Of a DNA stretch of 64,000 nt, positions 1 to 11,689 are shown piece by piece. Where the stretch lies: contig JBCFYV010000012.1 in the NCBI GenBank assembly GCA_039000515.1, positions 28,721,305 through 28,785,304 on the forward strand, in the 5' to 3' direction. The notes below the pieces were generated by a model. It did no database searches. It saw only the letters and a program-made list of their open reading frames with translations, and was not told the DNA's origin. The translations under genes and the position numbers were made by a program. Every line of letters begins with the position of its first letter. Position 1 is the first letter of the stretch. The stretch is from Timema cristinae. Its lineage: Eukaryota; Arthropoda; Insecta; Phasmatodea; Timematidae.

Positions 1-673
1 GTCAGAAGTCAGTTGTGAACTGTTAGTCAGCACCAAAGAAGCCATGGGGCTACTGTAGTATGAATTAACTAACGGCGTGAATAGGTGTAAGTGCTTACCA
101 TTCGTCCGTTCACTGAATATGATTTACAATAATCCTTTTAAAATAGGAAAAAAGGGCGTAGAAAATTCATTTTTCTAGGGGTGTTCACTAACAAATTCAG
201 GGGGTCAAGACCCCTTGACCTGCCCTATATTTCAAACGTTTCATAGTTAGCAAGAAGATCTAACGTTTTGAGGTATAGGTGTGTTTAGATAATGGGTGGG
301 GAATGGTAGTAAACCTACCCAGGCTACAAACTCCACTTCTGACAGTTGTTTTGTTATTTGAGCTGCTCCTTTCTTAAGATGATTCCTCAGGTGGGATCTT
401 ACAGGTGATAGCAAAATGGTTTGCCTCATTTGCTCGGACCCCACTTACTCAACTTATTCAAAGAATCGTCCTTTGTTTTACAATACCATATGAATGTATG
501 AGAAAACAAGTACAGTATCTGAACTGAAGACAGAGCTAATTTTACAATCAGATATTTAATAAGGTGTATCTTGAAGGTGAATATTAAAATATTCACTTAC
601 TAATATTTGGTTTTCGACATATACAATTAAAACTGTAATAAGAGTTTTAAAAAAAACTTAAACATTAGGTTTT
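1..673. other. AT-rich sequence, nothing recognised
   Basis: I see no gene, repeat or RNA here. The only open frame of note is a 65-codon minus-strand one at 247-444, with no recognisable motif. Confidence 0.5.
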
Positions 674-685
674 TATATGTACGAG

Positions 686-960
686 GTGACCTGGTGGTCT
701 AGGGGTAAGGTGTCAGACTTCTGTGCTGGCGGCCGGGGTTCGATCCTCGGTCCCGGCAAAGATTTATCTGATTACCAAACCCTTCCTTCACCTCTGACAA
801 GACATCTTGTGAATGTGGGCCTCCACCGTGGTTCGGATTCCACGTTAAACTGTAGGTCCTTCATTTCATCTCACGATCACTCTACCATTACACATTAGCG
901 TAAGTGCGTATAACCCGAACGGGTAGTAAGACGCGGTGCTAATAATAATAATAATAATAA
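686..960 (+). mobile_element. Full-length tRNA-derived SINE, family 1
   Basis: The 5' head (about 686-760) is tRNA-like, with a box A (TGGTCTAGGGG) and a box B (GGTTCGATCC); by eye it is closest to tRNA-Glu. A body of about 130 bp follows, then the conserved tail motif ACCCGAACGGGTAGTAAGA and a (TAA)n run. A perfect 12-bp target-site duplication (TATATGTACGAG) lies at 674-685 and 961-972, so both ends are exact and this is a genuine retroposed copy. Short open frames across it are incidental. Confidence 0.9.
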
Positions 961-972
961 TATATGTACGAG

Positions 973-2079
973 TATTTGTGGACATGCCTTTTAAGGGGGA
1001 TTCCAACAAATTGCAGGGGGGTCCAATAAATCCCAGCAGGGTCTGGACCCCCGGACCTACACCATTTTATTCCCTTGATAGGAGACAATTTTTTGTACTG
1101 ATCTTGATAAACATCAGATTTAACGCATTTAATATTAACAATTCGAATCAATGCAGTCAATAAGGATAAGGTGGCACATAAAATTTACAGTGGAAAATTT
1201 AATACATTCAACATTTAACATACTCGTGACCCTTTTCCTCTATATATTCTCAACTCATGTTCATACTTAAAACAATCTGTATATTTGGGCATGTGGACTT
1301 CCTTCGGGTACTGGCGCTAAAAAGGTAACATTAGGACTGGCGCCGTTGCATTTTCGCAACATCCTATAATTTTCAAAATATTTATAAAAAAACACATAAC
1401 TTAATACGTAATAATTATTATGGAAGCAATATTATTAAGTATTTGAGTATATATTTGAATAATATTGTATTATTGAAAATTTTATTAAAAATAAGTAAAA
1501 TTACAATAATGTAAAACTGTTACAAAAACATAGCTTATTATTATAAAAAAACAAATTGTATGGTGCTCCACATACTCCTCACTTCATTGTTTAAAATGGA
1601 GGTATTTACTCGAAACTCATAATATATGTGAAATTAAATAATATACACTAGCAAACACAAGAATAAATGGAACTATACGTTAAACATTTGTTGACTCCCG
1701 GATTTAAATTTTATGGTTTTCTTTTTAAAGAAAAGTCCTCACTATTATACTTGACCCCAAAAAAAAATATCTATATTGGTTCCACAAGGCAACACCGTAT
1801 AAATTCCAAATTCCGGTTAAAATTGTCCACATTTTATTAGGGGTTACACATCATATGGTTATCGCATTTTTATTAATTTTCTCATTTGTTAATTTAAATC
1901 AATAAATAAAGTGAATATTGACTATTGAATATAAATTGATACGTATAGCGAAATCATTGCTATACAAGCATTTTTCCTTGGAGGTTAAATAAAAAAGAAC
2001 ACACACTTTTAGAGAAACTTATTTATCTACTTACTATTATTGCGTTAAAACTTAAGTAATATTTCTGTAGAAATAAAGC
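973..2079. other. AT-rich spacer; left inverted repeat at 1335-1361
   Basis: No gene seen. The left member of an inverted-repeat pair lies at 1335-1361 and its partner at 3567-3593 (27 bp, two mismatches). The pair may be the ends of a non-autonomous element of about 2.26 kb. Confidence 0.4.
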
Positions 2080-3055
2080 TCACAAATTTGTATCTATATA
2101 TTTGCTGATATTTCCGAAACTATTGGTTTTATAAATATATAATTATTTCAAATAAAAGTTTATTTTTATTTTTAATAAAACCACAATTTTGCAATGATAT
2201 GTTAGTTAATTAGTATCTTATATAATTGCGGAGATATCGAAGTATTCACTTCTGTGAAGTAGCCTAAAAGTCAGCTTCATGGTAAAAGGAAAATAGCAAT
2301 TTTGTTCATAATATTAATCAACGCCTAAATACGAATTTTAATCAAAATCGTTAAAGTCGATTTTGAGAAAATTGATTTTATCTCTTTTCGCCGTTTATTA
2401 TCTACTTTTAATTTTAAGGTTAAACAGACACACGGCATTAACATCTTGGGTGAGATTTTTTTGATAGTCGCAATACTTTACCTTAGTGTTCGAAAAGTTA
2501 TATATATTATGTGTTTAGATTGAAAATTATTGATTTTATAGAAAGATATTTCAAATAAAATATTAGCATTATAAATATACCTACATATTCTCAATAACAA
2601 GTAATTTAAAATCTCAAATATTTAAGGAGATATGATAAAAAAAAAAGTTTACGCATCATACCGGAACACTTAAATTCATTTTGCCGAAAATATGAGCGTA
2701 GTCATTTTGTTTATAGTATTGATCGATGTTTGAAAATGAAATTTAACGAAAATCGTTAGAGCCGATTTTGAGAAAATCAACTTTTTTTTGTTTTCACCCT
2801 TCAGTAAACAACCCTTAATTTTAAGGTTAGATATCCATTTCCAAAACCCCTCGGGGCAACCGTATAAAAACTCTTGATACCAAGTTTTATCCAGTTCGGT
2901 AAAATGGTTTAGGCTATACTCCGAGGTACAGACAGACAGACAGACAGACGGACAGACAAACATACAGAAATTCAAAAACCACTTATTCGGATTTGGGGGG
3001 TAATGAAACGTCGAAATTCATCAAAATCTCTCTAGTGAGAAAGTATAATCCTTAT
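2080..3055 (+). repeat. Diverged tandem repeat ending in a GACA block
   Basis: Two related units of roughly 450-550 bp run in tandem. Each has the same order of motifs: an Asn/Lys-poor AT-rich stretch, 'AAAATCGTTA', 'GATTTTGAGAAAAT' and 'TTAATTTTAAGGTTA'. The second unit ends in a (GACA)n tract at 2932-2958 and a short conserved end. Reverse-complement relatives lie at about 47640-48700. I do not recognise the family. The 99-codon minus-strand frame at 2676-2975 is a by-product of the GACA tract. Confidence 0.6.
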
Positions 3056-3566
3056 AAAGCATTGTTTTATATTTTGCTGTATTAGAAAATTACTAATTAC
3101 CTACGTCCCCATTATTACTCTATTATTTATTTTATTACAAAATTTCATTCACTCATACTTTCTTGATCAACCGTTTTGCTGCAGTTTTACTTACATTATT
3201 GTTGAATAAAGACTTTTCTTCCTTGTGTTACATCCTTACAGTCGTATATCTATGTATAATAGTGACCACACGTGAATAACAACTACAGCCAACCAAAGCA
3301 ACGTGACAGAACTTTCAAACACGTGTTAGAACTTGCGAGAACTATGCAATGTAAGCTTACTTTGACAATGAGCCAGACGTAAGACATTACGAGTATCACC
3401 GTTGCGTATTCACAACATTCCTGCATGGAACTAGTTAAAACTTCCGTATCTTCAAAAATAGATTTTTTTTATGTTTGATGACATCATACTACACATCAGG
3501 AACTAATTGATGTATTTCGAGGAAATCCAACGTAGTTACCTTTAATCTTTTATATTAAATTACAGC

Positions 3567-3593
3567 TGCTGCGAAAATGCAACAGCGCCAGTC
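3567..3593. repeat. Right member of a 27-bp inverted-repeat pair
   Basis: The reverse complement matches 1335-1361 at 25 of 27 positions and begins GACTGGCG. I found no target-site duplication, so an element spanning 1335-3593 remains a suggestion. Confidence 0.45.
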
Positions 3594-3639
3594 ACAAAAG
3601 ATTAGTGTGAGTCTCATCTAGTTTTGTTTGCTGGTGATG

Positions 3640-3828
3640 GTGAGTTCATGGTTTACATCTTTACAGTGTTTACTGAGGGAGATTTTCTTAAAACAATTTC
3701 CCGCTCTTCCTCTTCATATTTGGGTGCATGTTCCCTAATTCTACCTTTCTCATCCCGGTCCCATTAGCGCAATTAAAATATGTGTAGCATGAATGAGTAG
3801 TAATATGTAATGTGATTAATAAAGAAAC
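3640..3828 (+). mobile_element. Degenerate SINE, family 2
   Basis: Body and tail can be aligned by eye to the family-2 SINEs, including the 'CATTAGCGCAATTA' block and a decayed 'GAGTAGTAATATGTAATG' tail. The tRNA head is eroded. Confidence 0.45.
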
Positions 3829-3849
3829 CAATTTCAGCCTCCATAGTAC

Positions 3850-3990
3850 TCGTTACGGTGGGCAAGTGTACTAAACGTCAAGCTCATATAGAATGGTTTG
3901 CCGATGACGGGCAGGACTGGCGGGGATTTCCAGAATGGTTAGCCCACTCTCACTTAATTCAATGAGGGTACATTTCCTCTAAAACACTAC
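3850..3990 (+). mobile_element. Degenerate SINE, family 2 (head and body only)
   Basis: It retains the TTTCC..AATGGTT..CCCACTCTC..TTCCTCTAA body order of family 2 in plus orientation, but it has no clear tail. It may be a second insertion beside the copy at 3640-3828. Confidence 0.35.
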
Positions 3991-4103
3991 CTTACTATTT
4001 ACTATCACATCAGTTCAGTCAGATTCATAAAACCTATAAGGTTAGTGAGACCCGGAGTTAAAAAAAACTATCCGTAAGACCTATTTGTTAATTTATTGTT
4101 TTT

Positions 4104-4348
4104 ATTAGCGCCACGTCTTGCTATCTCTTAGAGTTATACGCTTATATACTAATCACGCCAGTGGTTTTAGGGATGAGTAAGGGTATATTTGTAGGAAGTT
4201 TACCAACATTTACGAGGAGGGAGAGTGGAAAATAATTTTGTAAAAACCACCCTCAGTACACCCGATTGAGATTCGAACCTCGATATTAACGTCATCAGCA
4301 GTCTAGCCTACTGGGAGAGTAGTGCCTTAGGTCATTTAGCCGCCAAAG
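4104..4348 (-). mobile_element. SINE, family 2, nearly full length
   Basis: Reading on the minus strand, a tRNA-like head has box B as GGTTCGAATCT and a long variable region suggesting a class II (Ser/Leu-like) tRNA. It is followed by the GAACTGAGG-type body and the shared tail, which appears on the plus strand as TTAGCGCCACGTCTTGCTA. The copy is diverged, and I could not define a target duplication. Confidence 0.7.
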
Positions 4349-4349
4349 A

Positions 4350-5773
4350 TGTGATTGTTAGTAAAATATTACATTTATATTTTATCTAGTTCAAGAAATT
4401 ACTTCTACAGTCTTTCTATAGCGTATAAATGGCAGTAGCTGACAGCTAGCATCTAAGTTTTATTGCAAGCAATGTTTGAAAGTCATTAACTAATATGTAA
4501 AAATAACTAATATTTTCTTAGTAAAACTATTTATATAATTATGAACAATCAAAAGCTATAATAAGAGCGTCTAATATTACCTCCCTCTATATTAGCTTCC
4601 TCATGCCTAGTTTAAAGAACAACAAATATTAATACTTTTATTTTGTCTTTTGTCTTGTGACTGTGGTAACAAGAGTTTTTTATAATGCATTCAATAATAC
4701 ATTAAATAGTATTATACTTACACTTGTATCTTATTGTAACAGGCCACCATAAATTTTAAGAATCTTTTTAAATAACTTAGAGAAAGAATCAAAAAAAAAA
4801 TTAAGTTTAATAATATATTTTATTTTGTAAGCATATTTTCATTAAAACAAATAAATACTGTTTGTATGACGTCAACAACATTGCTAATTTTGTCTGGTTA
4901 GCAATCTTAATTTATTAAGAGAACACAGCCTTTTAGAAGCTTTCTTTTTCACTCTAAAGCATTTTAAGTAAACAGACATTCTTCCCCGCCCCCTCCTTCC
5001 CAACAAACAATCGTTTATTTTTATAGGTTTGTATTTCATCAAAGTAAAAATGCTAAAAATAATATTAAACAAACAAAAAATAAGTGACTTGTTGTGAAAG
5101 TTTTGATTGCTAAAAGTGACAGAAGCTTAACATATGGTTTTGAAGAACATACGGTTTGGCGAATGGATACATTAGAGTAAATCTAGTAGCTTTTGCTAGA
5201 TGTCGGTTACCGACCCTCCCATGCTGGATAGCCTGTATTTATTATAGAGCATTCGTATAGAAGTAGACAGATATTTGTAAATGAAGAGAAGTCGCTTATG
5301 TGCCTGTTGTCCCAAGCTCCAGGTCTATTTGTTCGGGAGTGCGAGTAATTTGCGGCCTTTGCGAGAGACCATTCCACCGTTCACACAATATAGCACCCTC
5401 TCTCACACACGGGTTCACTTTTTTACTCTGCACTCTCTTTCTTTCTCAAACACACACAAACACTTCCTCGCAGGCTCGCCAATAAATCACTGTTATAAGC
5501 GTGTCTGGATAATTGTTTGCTTTAACATGACCGGGTTTAAGGGGGAGGATGGAAGTTACCAAATAGATTATAAATTGGCTGTCATACTGTATTTCCTACT
5601 AAAATAACATTTCGTTATATTAAAAAAAAAATCTTATTTGTTTGTATTTTTGGGCCTGAATTCACTAAGTGTGCCAATCTGCTCTAGTTTAAGTATATAA
5701 ATGGCACAACTTTACATTCGAGATGCTCATTTTTTATTTGCTCCATTTCTATATTCACCAAACAAGGAGATAT
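4350..5773. other. AT-rich sequence with no supported gene
   Basis: It contains two overlapping small frames (5281-5607 and 5300-5485) over a CT/CA-rich stretch, with no domain motif. I regard them as chance. Confidence 0.4.
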
Positions 5774-5784
5774 TAGAGGCAATA

Positions 5785-5952
5785 CATCTTGTGAATGTGG
5801 GGAATGCCAGGTCTCCGCCGTGGTTCGGATTCCACGTTAAACTGTAGGTCCTTCATTTCATCTCACTATCACCCTACCATTACACATTAGCGTAAGTGCT
5901 TATAACCCGAACGGGTAGTAAGACGCGGTGCTAATAATAATAATAATAATAA
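5785..5952 (+). mobile_element. 5'-truncated SINE, family 1
   Basis: The copy begins in the body at 'CATCTTGTGAATG', lacks the tRNA head, and keeps the complete shared tail plus (TAA)n. A perfect 11-bp duplication (TAGAGGCAATA) at 5774-5784 and 5953-5963 shows that it inserted in truncated form. Confidence 0.9.
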
Positions 5953-6304
5953 TAGAGGCAATAATAATGGTGACGTCACACTAACGTTATCGTTTAGCAT
6001 TTGGTTTTACCAATCCGTGTGAAGGATTTACTTCCAAAGTCAATGTTAGCTAATTTGAAATCTCTGATAAACATGGAAGTAAATATAAATATTACTAAAC
6101 CGTTTTATTATAACCTAGCAATTAAATTTCTATATAATATGTCTTTCTGATTTAAAAAAACTACAATATCAGTCATTAAAAAGTAGGCTACTCATCTAAA
6201 TATTAGTATGGTGCTTTAATTGCACAAGACCATTTTTATATAAATTAGAAGTTCTAAAACATGTTTTATAGCTACACTTCATATTTAGTGATGAGACTTT
6301 TTTT

Positions 6305-6561
6305 ACCCGCTTTGGTGGCCGCATGGTCTAAGGCATTATTCTCAAAATAGACTATACTGGTGATAACGCGGATATCATGGTTCGATCCCAGTCGGATATA
6401 CAGAGGAAGAGTCACCCTAAATGGTTTCCCACTCTCTTTCCCAAGCAAATGCAAGTACATGTCATCTAAATTAAACCTTCATCATCATTAACCCATTTAA
6501 GTAGTTAGTTCATAAAAGTTTAAAGCTTGAATAGGGTGTAAGACGTAGTGCTAAAAAAAAA
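6305..6561 (+). mobile_element. SINE, family 2, full length but diverged
   Basis: The tRNA-like head carries box A (TGGCCGCATGGTC) and box B (GGTTCGATCCC). Next come a CCCACTCTC body and a decayed tail, GTAAGACGTAGTGCTAA, with an A-rich end. No clear duplication. Confidence 0.7.
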
Positions 6562-6629
6562 GAGCTTTGTGAATCTTAAGATAATATACTCCATAGTAAT
6601 CTGCTTTTATTAATAGTAATGAAAGGAAT

Positions 6630-6853
6630 TCCGTGGGGTTATACTCTTTTAACTACTAATTACGCTAATGGATTAGGAATTGGGAAAGTTTAATTAGAGG
6701 AAGTGAGCCCGCATTTGCTTGGAGGGAGAGTGGAAAACCACTTAGGAAAAAACCCTCAGTTCACCCGACCGAAATTCGAACATCGATCTCCCCGTCCTCA
6801 GCAGTCGAGTTCCACACGACAAGCGCGTTAGCCAACTACGCCACCGAGGCTGG
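6630..6853 (-). mobile_element. SINE, family 2, lacking the distal tail
   Basis: The complete tRNA-like head at 6770-6853 reads on the minus strand. The body and the 'TTAGCGTAATTAGTA' block are present, but the outer part of the shared tail is missing or decayed. Confidence 0.7.
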
Positions 6854-6999
6854 TCCGTTAACAAAGTATTCTCCACTACACTATTACCGCCCTTCTTCTG
6901 TTTTTCGCCTTTTTTTAATTGTTAGGATGTGCCTCATTTGTAAAGCAGCTATAGGAGCTACTTCAATCACAGATTTGTTTAAAAAAATCAGTGTAAAGG

Positions 7000-8110
7000 A
7001 GGTATCACCCCATATGGTCATAGAAGTCTAAAAATGGGAAAGTTCAAAATGTATCTTTGAAATTTTATGGGCTATAAATAATAAAAAAATTATAAGTGAT
7101 GAAGAAAAATTGAAATTTTGCATGTAGGTAAAGTTACACATTCAGATATAATCTATTAGTTCTTAAAATATAAATTTCAAGGTAAGAGTTGAAAAAAATG
7201 GGAGTGGAAGGGGAGGTCAAAATTTTCAAAGCTATTATAAACAACTATTTCCCAGCGTTGTATAAAACTTAGTTTTGACCAAAAGGTAAAGAAACCACTC
7301 TAAATAACTACACAATTATGATAGTTAAGAATTTTAATCTGGAACTCCGAAATAAAACGGGGTGGATTGGCAGGAGAGTGGGTGGGGACATATGACCAAG
7401 AACCGAAGATTTTAGGTGGACTAAAAAAAAGGGCCAAGAATTTAGAGATAATACTCCTAATACCCATATATAAATTTTTTAATATTTGAATTTTCTAAGT
7501 GGGGCTTTCTTAAATAATGGGAATTTCTATATTTCTAGAATTTATATAAAATATTAATTAGTTAAATTTTTTAAGTAGAGATTTTTGAAATTGGGTGGAG
7601 AAAGGTAGTTGAAAATATTCAAAATTTATATAATTTAAAACTACTTATTATTTTAGTAGAAAATTGAAATTTGTCGGTCAATTATAAGAGGCACCACATT
7701 CTCTGTGAAAACCAATTACATTTCAAAACAGAGGAGCAATAAATGGGAAGGGGGCGTTATCTCCAAAAAATTCCAAAACTATTATAATATAACACTCCTG
7801 TTTGGTAGAAAATTGAAATAACTACTAAATGTTTAGAGACAGGCCCAAATAATCAAAAAAGTTTTGATATTATAATTTAAAAACAATTTTCAGTGTAGGA
7901 GGTAAGGAGGGTAAGTTAAGGGATGCAGAGTTTTAAATCGTTTATAAGAAAACATTCCTAGCGCGGTGTAAAATTGATATATTTTCAAGAAGTTACAAAG
8001 ACCACACTATATTATAAAATATAAAATTATTAAAAAAAACTGTCTTTTCAAAAAATGAAGTGGCTCAAAATTTCATACTGTATTAGAAAAATATTGCTTG
8101 GTGGGGTAGA
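7000..8110 (+). repeat. Diverged tandem array, period about 160 bp
   Basis: A recurring block (a GGGNGGNGGTCAAAATTTTC-like stretch, then CTATTATAA, then ATTCCCAGCG, then GTAGAAAATTGAAAT) appears near 7058, 7217, 7610, 7762 and 7930. The implied period is roughly 155-170 bp with strong divergence. Reverse-complement relatives occupy about 29390-30110. No coding potential. Confidence 0.5.
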
Positions 8111-8975
8111 AAATCTAAATATGGCATATACTAATTTGTATCTACGAGTATAATCAATTATTTTATTCATTCTGTTTATTTAACATTATGTTTTAGTCAA
8201 CTTACCTATTTTTCACGTTTAATCACATAACTTAAACAAAATAATTAATTATATTAAAAATAATTTTTGATTTGGCATTTTTGATTTTGCTCATTTTGAT
8301 ATTCTAAAAACAAAAAAAATACTAAGCTACTTATATATCTCCCTTGAGAAGAGCGGGCCTATAAGCTATTATGAGCAATATTGTTAGAAAAATGAGGTGA
8401 TGATAGCTAATTATTACACTTTTACACACAAACACTAGATAATATGAACTCCTAAGATTATATTGCATATCACTGTACATTTACATGAACATATATCAAC
8501 ACACACAGGCACAATACGATTCAAGCTAATTGGATGTATTCACTGGTGGCAAGTGAAGTGCATCCACCACCAATAAACAAACATCGACAAACAATGAACC
8601 CGGGGCCCTTCATTTGCGAGCCTCAGCTCATGTCAGTCGAGTTGGTCCATGCGATTAGGAGTAGCGAATTATTGAACGACCTCTTTAGTGCAATCTCGTG
8701 AGAGAGACAGAAAGAGATGTCGAGTGGTAATTGATCATGTGACGTCAGGAAACGAAGTGCACGACTATTAACGGGTTGTTAACAATTAATCCAATGCCAT
8801 CTGGTTCAGACAGGCCGGGTTGCACCTTGTTGAGATAATGTCGTGATTTAGTTGAGTTGGGCAAGAGTAGGGAGGATTATCTTCATCAAAGTAGTCTCTC
8901 GTTTGAATCTCGGGTGAAAACGTCAATTCAAAAGTGGTGGAGTTGATAAAGTCCAGGTTAATGAAGAACAAATTT
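8111..8975. other. AT-rich spacer with a tRNA-like relic near 8790-8960
   Basis: No gene recognised. A box-B-like motif (GTTTGAATCTCGGG) near 8898 hints at an old SINE head on the plus strand. The stretch at 8500-8760 is richer in GC and has a TGACGTCA-like site, but nothing shows that it is a promoter. Confidence 0.3.
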
Positions 8976-8980
8976 TATGA

Positions 8981-9172
8981 CAGTTACAAAAGTTACTAAA
9001 ATAGTTTTGTTTAATCAAATATTTTGACAATCTCTAAAGTTACTAAAATTATGTTGTTACTTCAAGTCGTTTGACAGCCACAAAAGCTACTAAAACAGTG
9101 TTCTTACTTCATATCTTTTGACAGTGATAGGAGTCACTAATCCCAATTTCGTAATTCATGAATTTTGACAGT
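8981..9172 (+). repeat. Short tandem repeat, four units of about 47-50 bp
   Basis: Each unit reads roughly CAG..ANAAAAGTTACTAAAA..TT..TTCAT.TTTTGA. Four successive, progressively diverged units are visible before the similarity fades. Confidence 0.6.
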
Positions 9173-10079
9173 CATAAGTTATGTAAATTTTTTTTATCAC
9201 CTGTTCAGGTTCTACTCATGAGAGTCATAAGCAGGATGATAATTTTGCAAATATTCAATTTTTTTCCTTTGCTGATATCGATATGCGAGATTTACAGACA
9301 CATATTTTATGCGACATCTAGAAAACCTAATCATATTTATGGTGCATATGAATGCATATTTCAGATAAAAATGATTATTTTAATGAATTTTATTTGTATG
9401 ATCGCAGTAATATAACTATTTAAAAGATAATTTTCTAAACGGTTAATGAGAATTATTTAGAAACCTTAGTAGGATATTTATCTCTATTATTGTAGATTAT
9501 TTACAATTTACCATACTGAGTGATTCGGATAAGTAGGGCAAAGGCCAACGGAGCTTGTTGGGTGATCAGTCTAGCTTTTGCCATTATTCTGGTTGATGGA
9601 ATTTGAGAGTGGAACTGGATACATGAGGAAACGGGGGAGTGGTTGTGACTGGGTGGCTATATACCTGGAGCTTGGGGAATCCTGTTGATCCAGCTAGAAT
9701 AAAATCTGCAATCAGCGTTCGTGAGAGGAGTGAATGGCAAAGTGATTTTTTATTCATATAGTGACACTCTAGAATTTTCCTGATCTCATCTCTAAGCTTG
9801 AAACGCAAGGTTTAAAACTATTCGAATCTTTGGAGCTGTTCTACAAATAATCATAAAGTACTGTGGTAGTTGCAACTGGGAGAACAACGGCAGATAAATT
9901 TCAAAAAATATTGAAAAGGAATTCAGGCCAAAGTGTTTTGGGAAGAGTCGGTCAACTTCTTCCAGTACAACCTGGGGGTGAGATCCACCGAGCCAGATTA
10001 GTTGGAACGACCTTTCCTACTCTTCTTGGTGACGTTTATTGAGCGCAAAAAGCTCCATAGATTGATGAGAGGGACTGAT
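9173..10079. other. Spacer; probable decayed LINE ORF1 from about 9540
   Basis: 9173-9540 holds nothing recognisable. From about 9540 base composition becomes GC-richer and continues into the gag-like knuckles at 10080-10345, so this is probably the upstream part of the same Jockey-like ORF1. I cannot read a domain in it. Confidence 0.35.
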
Positions 10080-10345
10080 ATATCAATATGAAGGCCCCCT
10101 GGAGCTCTCAAGTGAAATAATTTGACCAACAGTGTAATCACTGCCAGGTATTGGGTAAACATTCTATACTGAGCCATCGTAAGGGGCAATACGTTAAGTG
10201 TGGTGAAACTCAGGCCCTTTCTTTGTGCGAACGTCCCTGCACAGACTCGGTGCACTGTGCCAACGGTGGAGAATTCCACACACCAACGCTGGTATATATG
10301 TGCATAAGCGCGAGTTTGTTGAGTCGTGGCAGCACTCTATGGTAG
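10080..10345 (+). pseudogene. Jockey-like LINE ORF1 (gag) zinc-knuckle fragment
   Basis: The frame reading CNHCQVLGKH..., then VKCGETQALSLCERP..., then HCANGGEFH resembles the cluster of CCHC knuckles at the end of ORF1 in Jockey-clade non-LTR elements, where it binds nucleic acid. Several cysteines are substituted (YVKC for CVKC), there is no start codon, and the frame opens only at a TTG-type position, so it is dead. It is followed by a proline-rich stretch and then, 450 bp on, by an endonuclease fragment in the same orientation, the order expected for ORF1-ORF2. An alternative is another LINE clade with CCHC gag, such as I. Confidence 0.5.
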
Positions 10346-10797
10346 CCGGTCAGTCTCGTTCATCACAATGAGCCACCAATTGTCCCAGAAAAAGCTCACC
10401 TTCCCCTGCAACTGACGTTTGGGCGTTGCCCAGGCTACCTTGGGGTGCTCAGGTACCTCCCCTTACCACCATGCTGGCCCAACTCCCTACCCGCGCTCTT
10501 GATTGGTCCACACGTTTTCCCACCCTTTCTGGCTAGACCTGTCACTTTAGCTTGTGTTTTTTTAAGGATCTGTCCAATATCTGGGACTTCCTGAGACGCC
10601 TTAAATTCTGAGTTCGTTTCCCCTACTTGAAGGAAAGTCTTGTCGCTTTAGTTGCTACCCCGATTGGTCGGAGAGTTTCGAGATGGTTTTTGAAGCTCTG
10701 GCCAGTCTCTTCCAAATACCCCCTTTCACCTTCTCCTCTGGAAATGCAAGTCACTTATCCATAGAGTCACTGAACTTCTGCTTATATCAGATCATGC

Positions 10798-11110
10798 CGT
10801 TGCCATAGTGCTTCTTGCTAAGATGGGGTTCACGAAGCCACGTATTTGATCACGATCGCGAGTATTTATGGTTTCCCTGGAGTCACCATGTTGAAGGCTG
10901 ATCTGACGCTCCTTCGTGGTCTCAACGCCAGCCTTGTGCTATCGGGTGACTATAATGCCAAGCAAATCTTTTGGGGCTGTGTAGTGACCCACCTCCGAGG
11001 GGCCATTCTCTGTCTGTTTGCCGATGAACACGGGCTTTTCAACTGTCTTCCTATCTCCCTGAGCACCCCCGATACCTTCTTTGTTTCCTGGACCTTATAT
11101 TGACCCCTAT
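10798..11110 (+). pseudogene. LINE ORF2 apurinic-like endonuclease fragment
   Basis: The translation contains ITIASIYGFPG, then LVLSGDYNAK followed by WGC, then RGAILCLFADEHGL. This is the central part of an APE-type endonuclease of Jockey-like elements; the D-x-N of SGDYNAK corresponds to the catalytic and metal-binding GDFNAK motif. The fragment starts without a methionine and loses its frame near 11103 before the SDH motif. No reverse transcriptase follows; homology ends before 11690, where an unrelated minus-strand pseudogene begins. It belongs with the gag fragment upstream as one truncated copy. Confidence 0.65.
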
Positions 11111-11339
11111 GAAGCTCTTACTCTCCCCTCCATTCACTCACCTGTTGCAGTTTTCTGAACATAGCCCAGAGAACCTGTTATCTGCAGTTTCTTCCGCTGC
11201 CTGTAGACTCTCCCCAAATTCATTTATATAATCGCTGACTGACCTAGATTCTAGGCTAGGCTGACCCAAGTGTTCTTTTTGTCCACCCCTTTCCCCGACC
11301 ACGTGGTCTATTTTCCACTTATACGGGAACATTACCTAT

Positions 11340-11689
11340 TTCGATCTAAAATAAGCTTAAATATTCCTCTTTTCACTACATTTGTTTAGGTATATATAAA
11401 AGAAATGTATATATATTTTCGAAATTAGTAGATACTTGAATTCTTGTCAAGTTAAGGTATTTATTTAATATTGTGAATTGAAATTAATTTCATGGTAATA
11501 GAATTTTTCTTTTTATTTTCATCAGTTTTCACTAATTTTAATCAATAAACTATTAGTTTTGATCCAAATCACTTTTTGAACAATATTCTTCAGACGCCTA
11601 TTCACTTAGTAATGATTCCTCCTAATCTAAATTAGCCCGTGATGGTTACTGAGTCATCTCTTAAACTTCAAGGAGGTTGATGAATTGCT
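11340..11689. other. AT-rich spacer
   Basis: Nothing recognised between the LINE fragment and the minus-strand pseudogene. Confidence 0.4.

Noticed and set aside
686..760. Functional tRNA gene
   Set aside because: The acceptor stem does not close, and the sequence continues into a SINE body and tail flanked by target duplications; the same head recurs at other copies.
8500..8780. Possible promoter with TGACGTCA-like site
   Set aside because: One short motif in a GC-richer patch with no downstream gene is not evidence of a promoter; the same applies to 20400 and 59960-60100.
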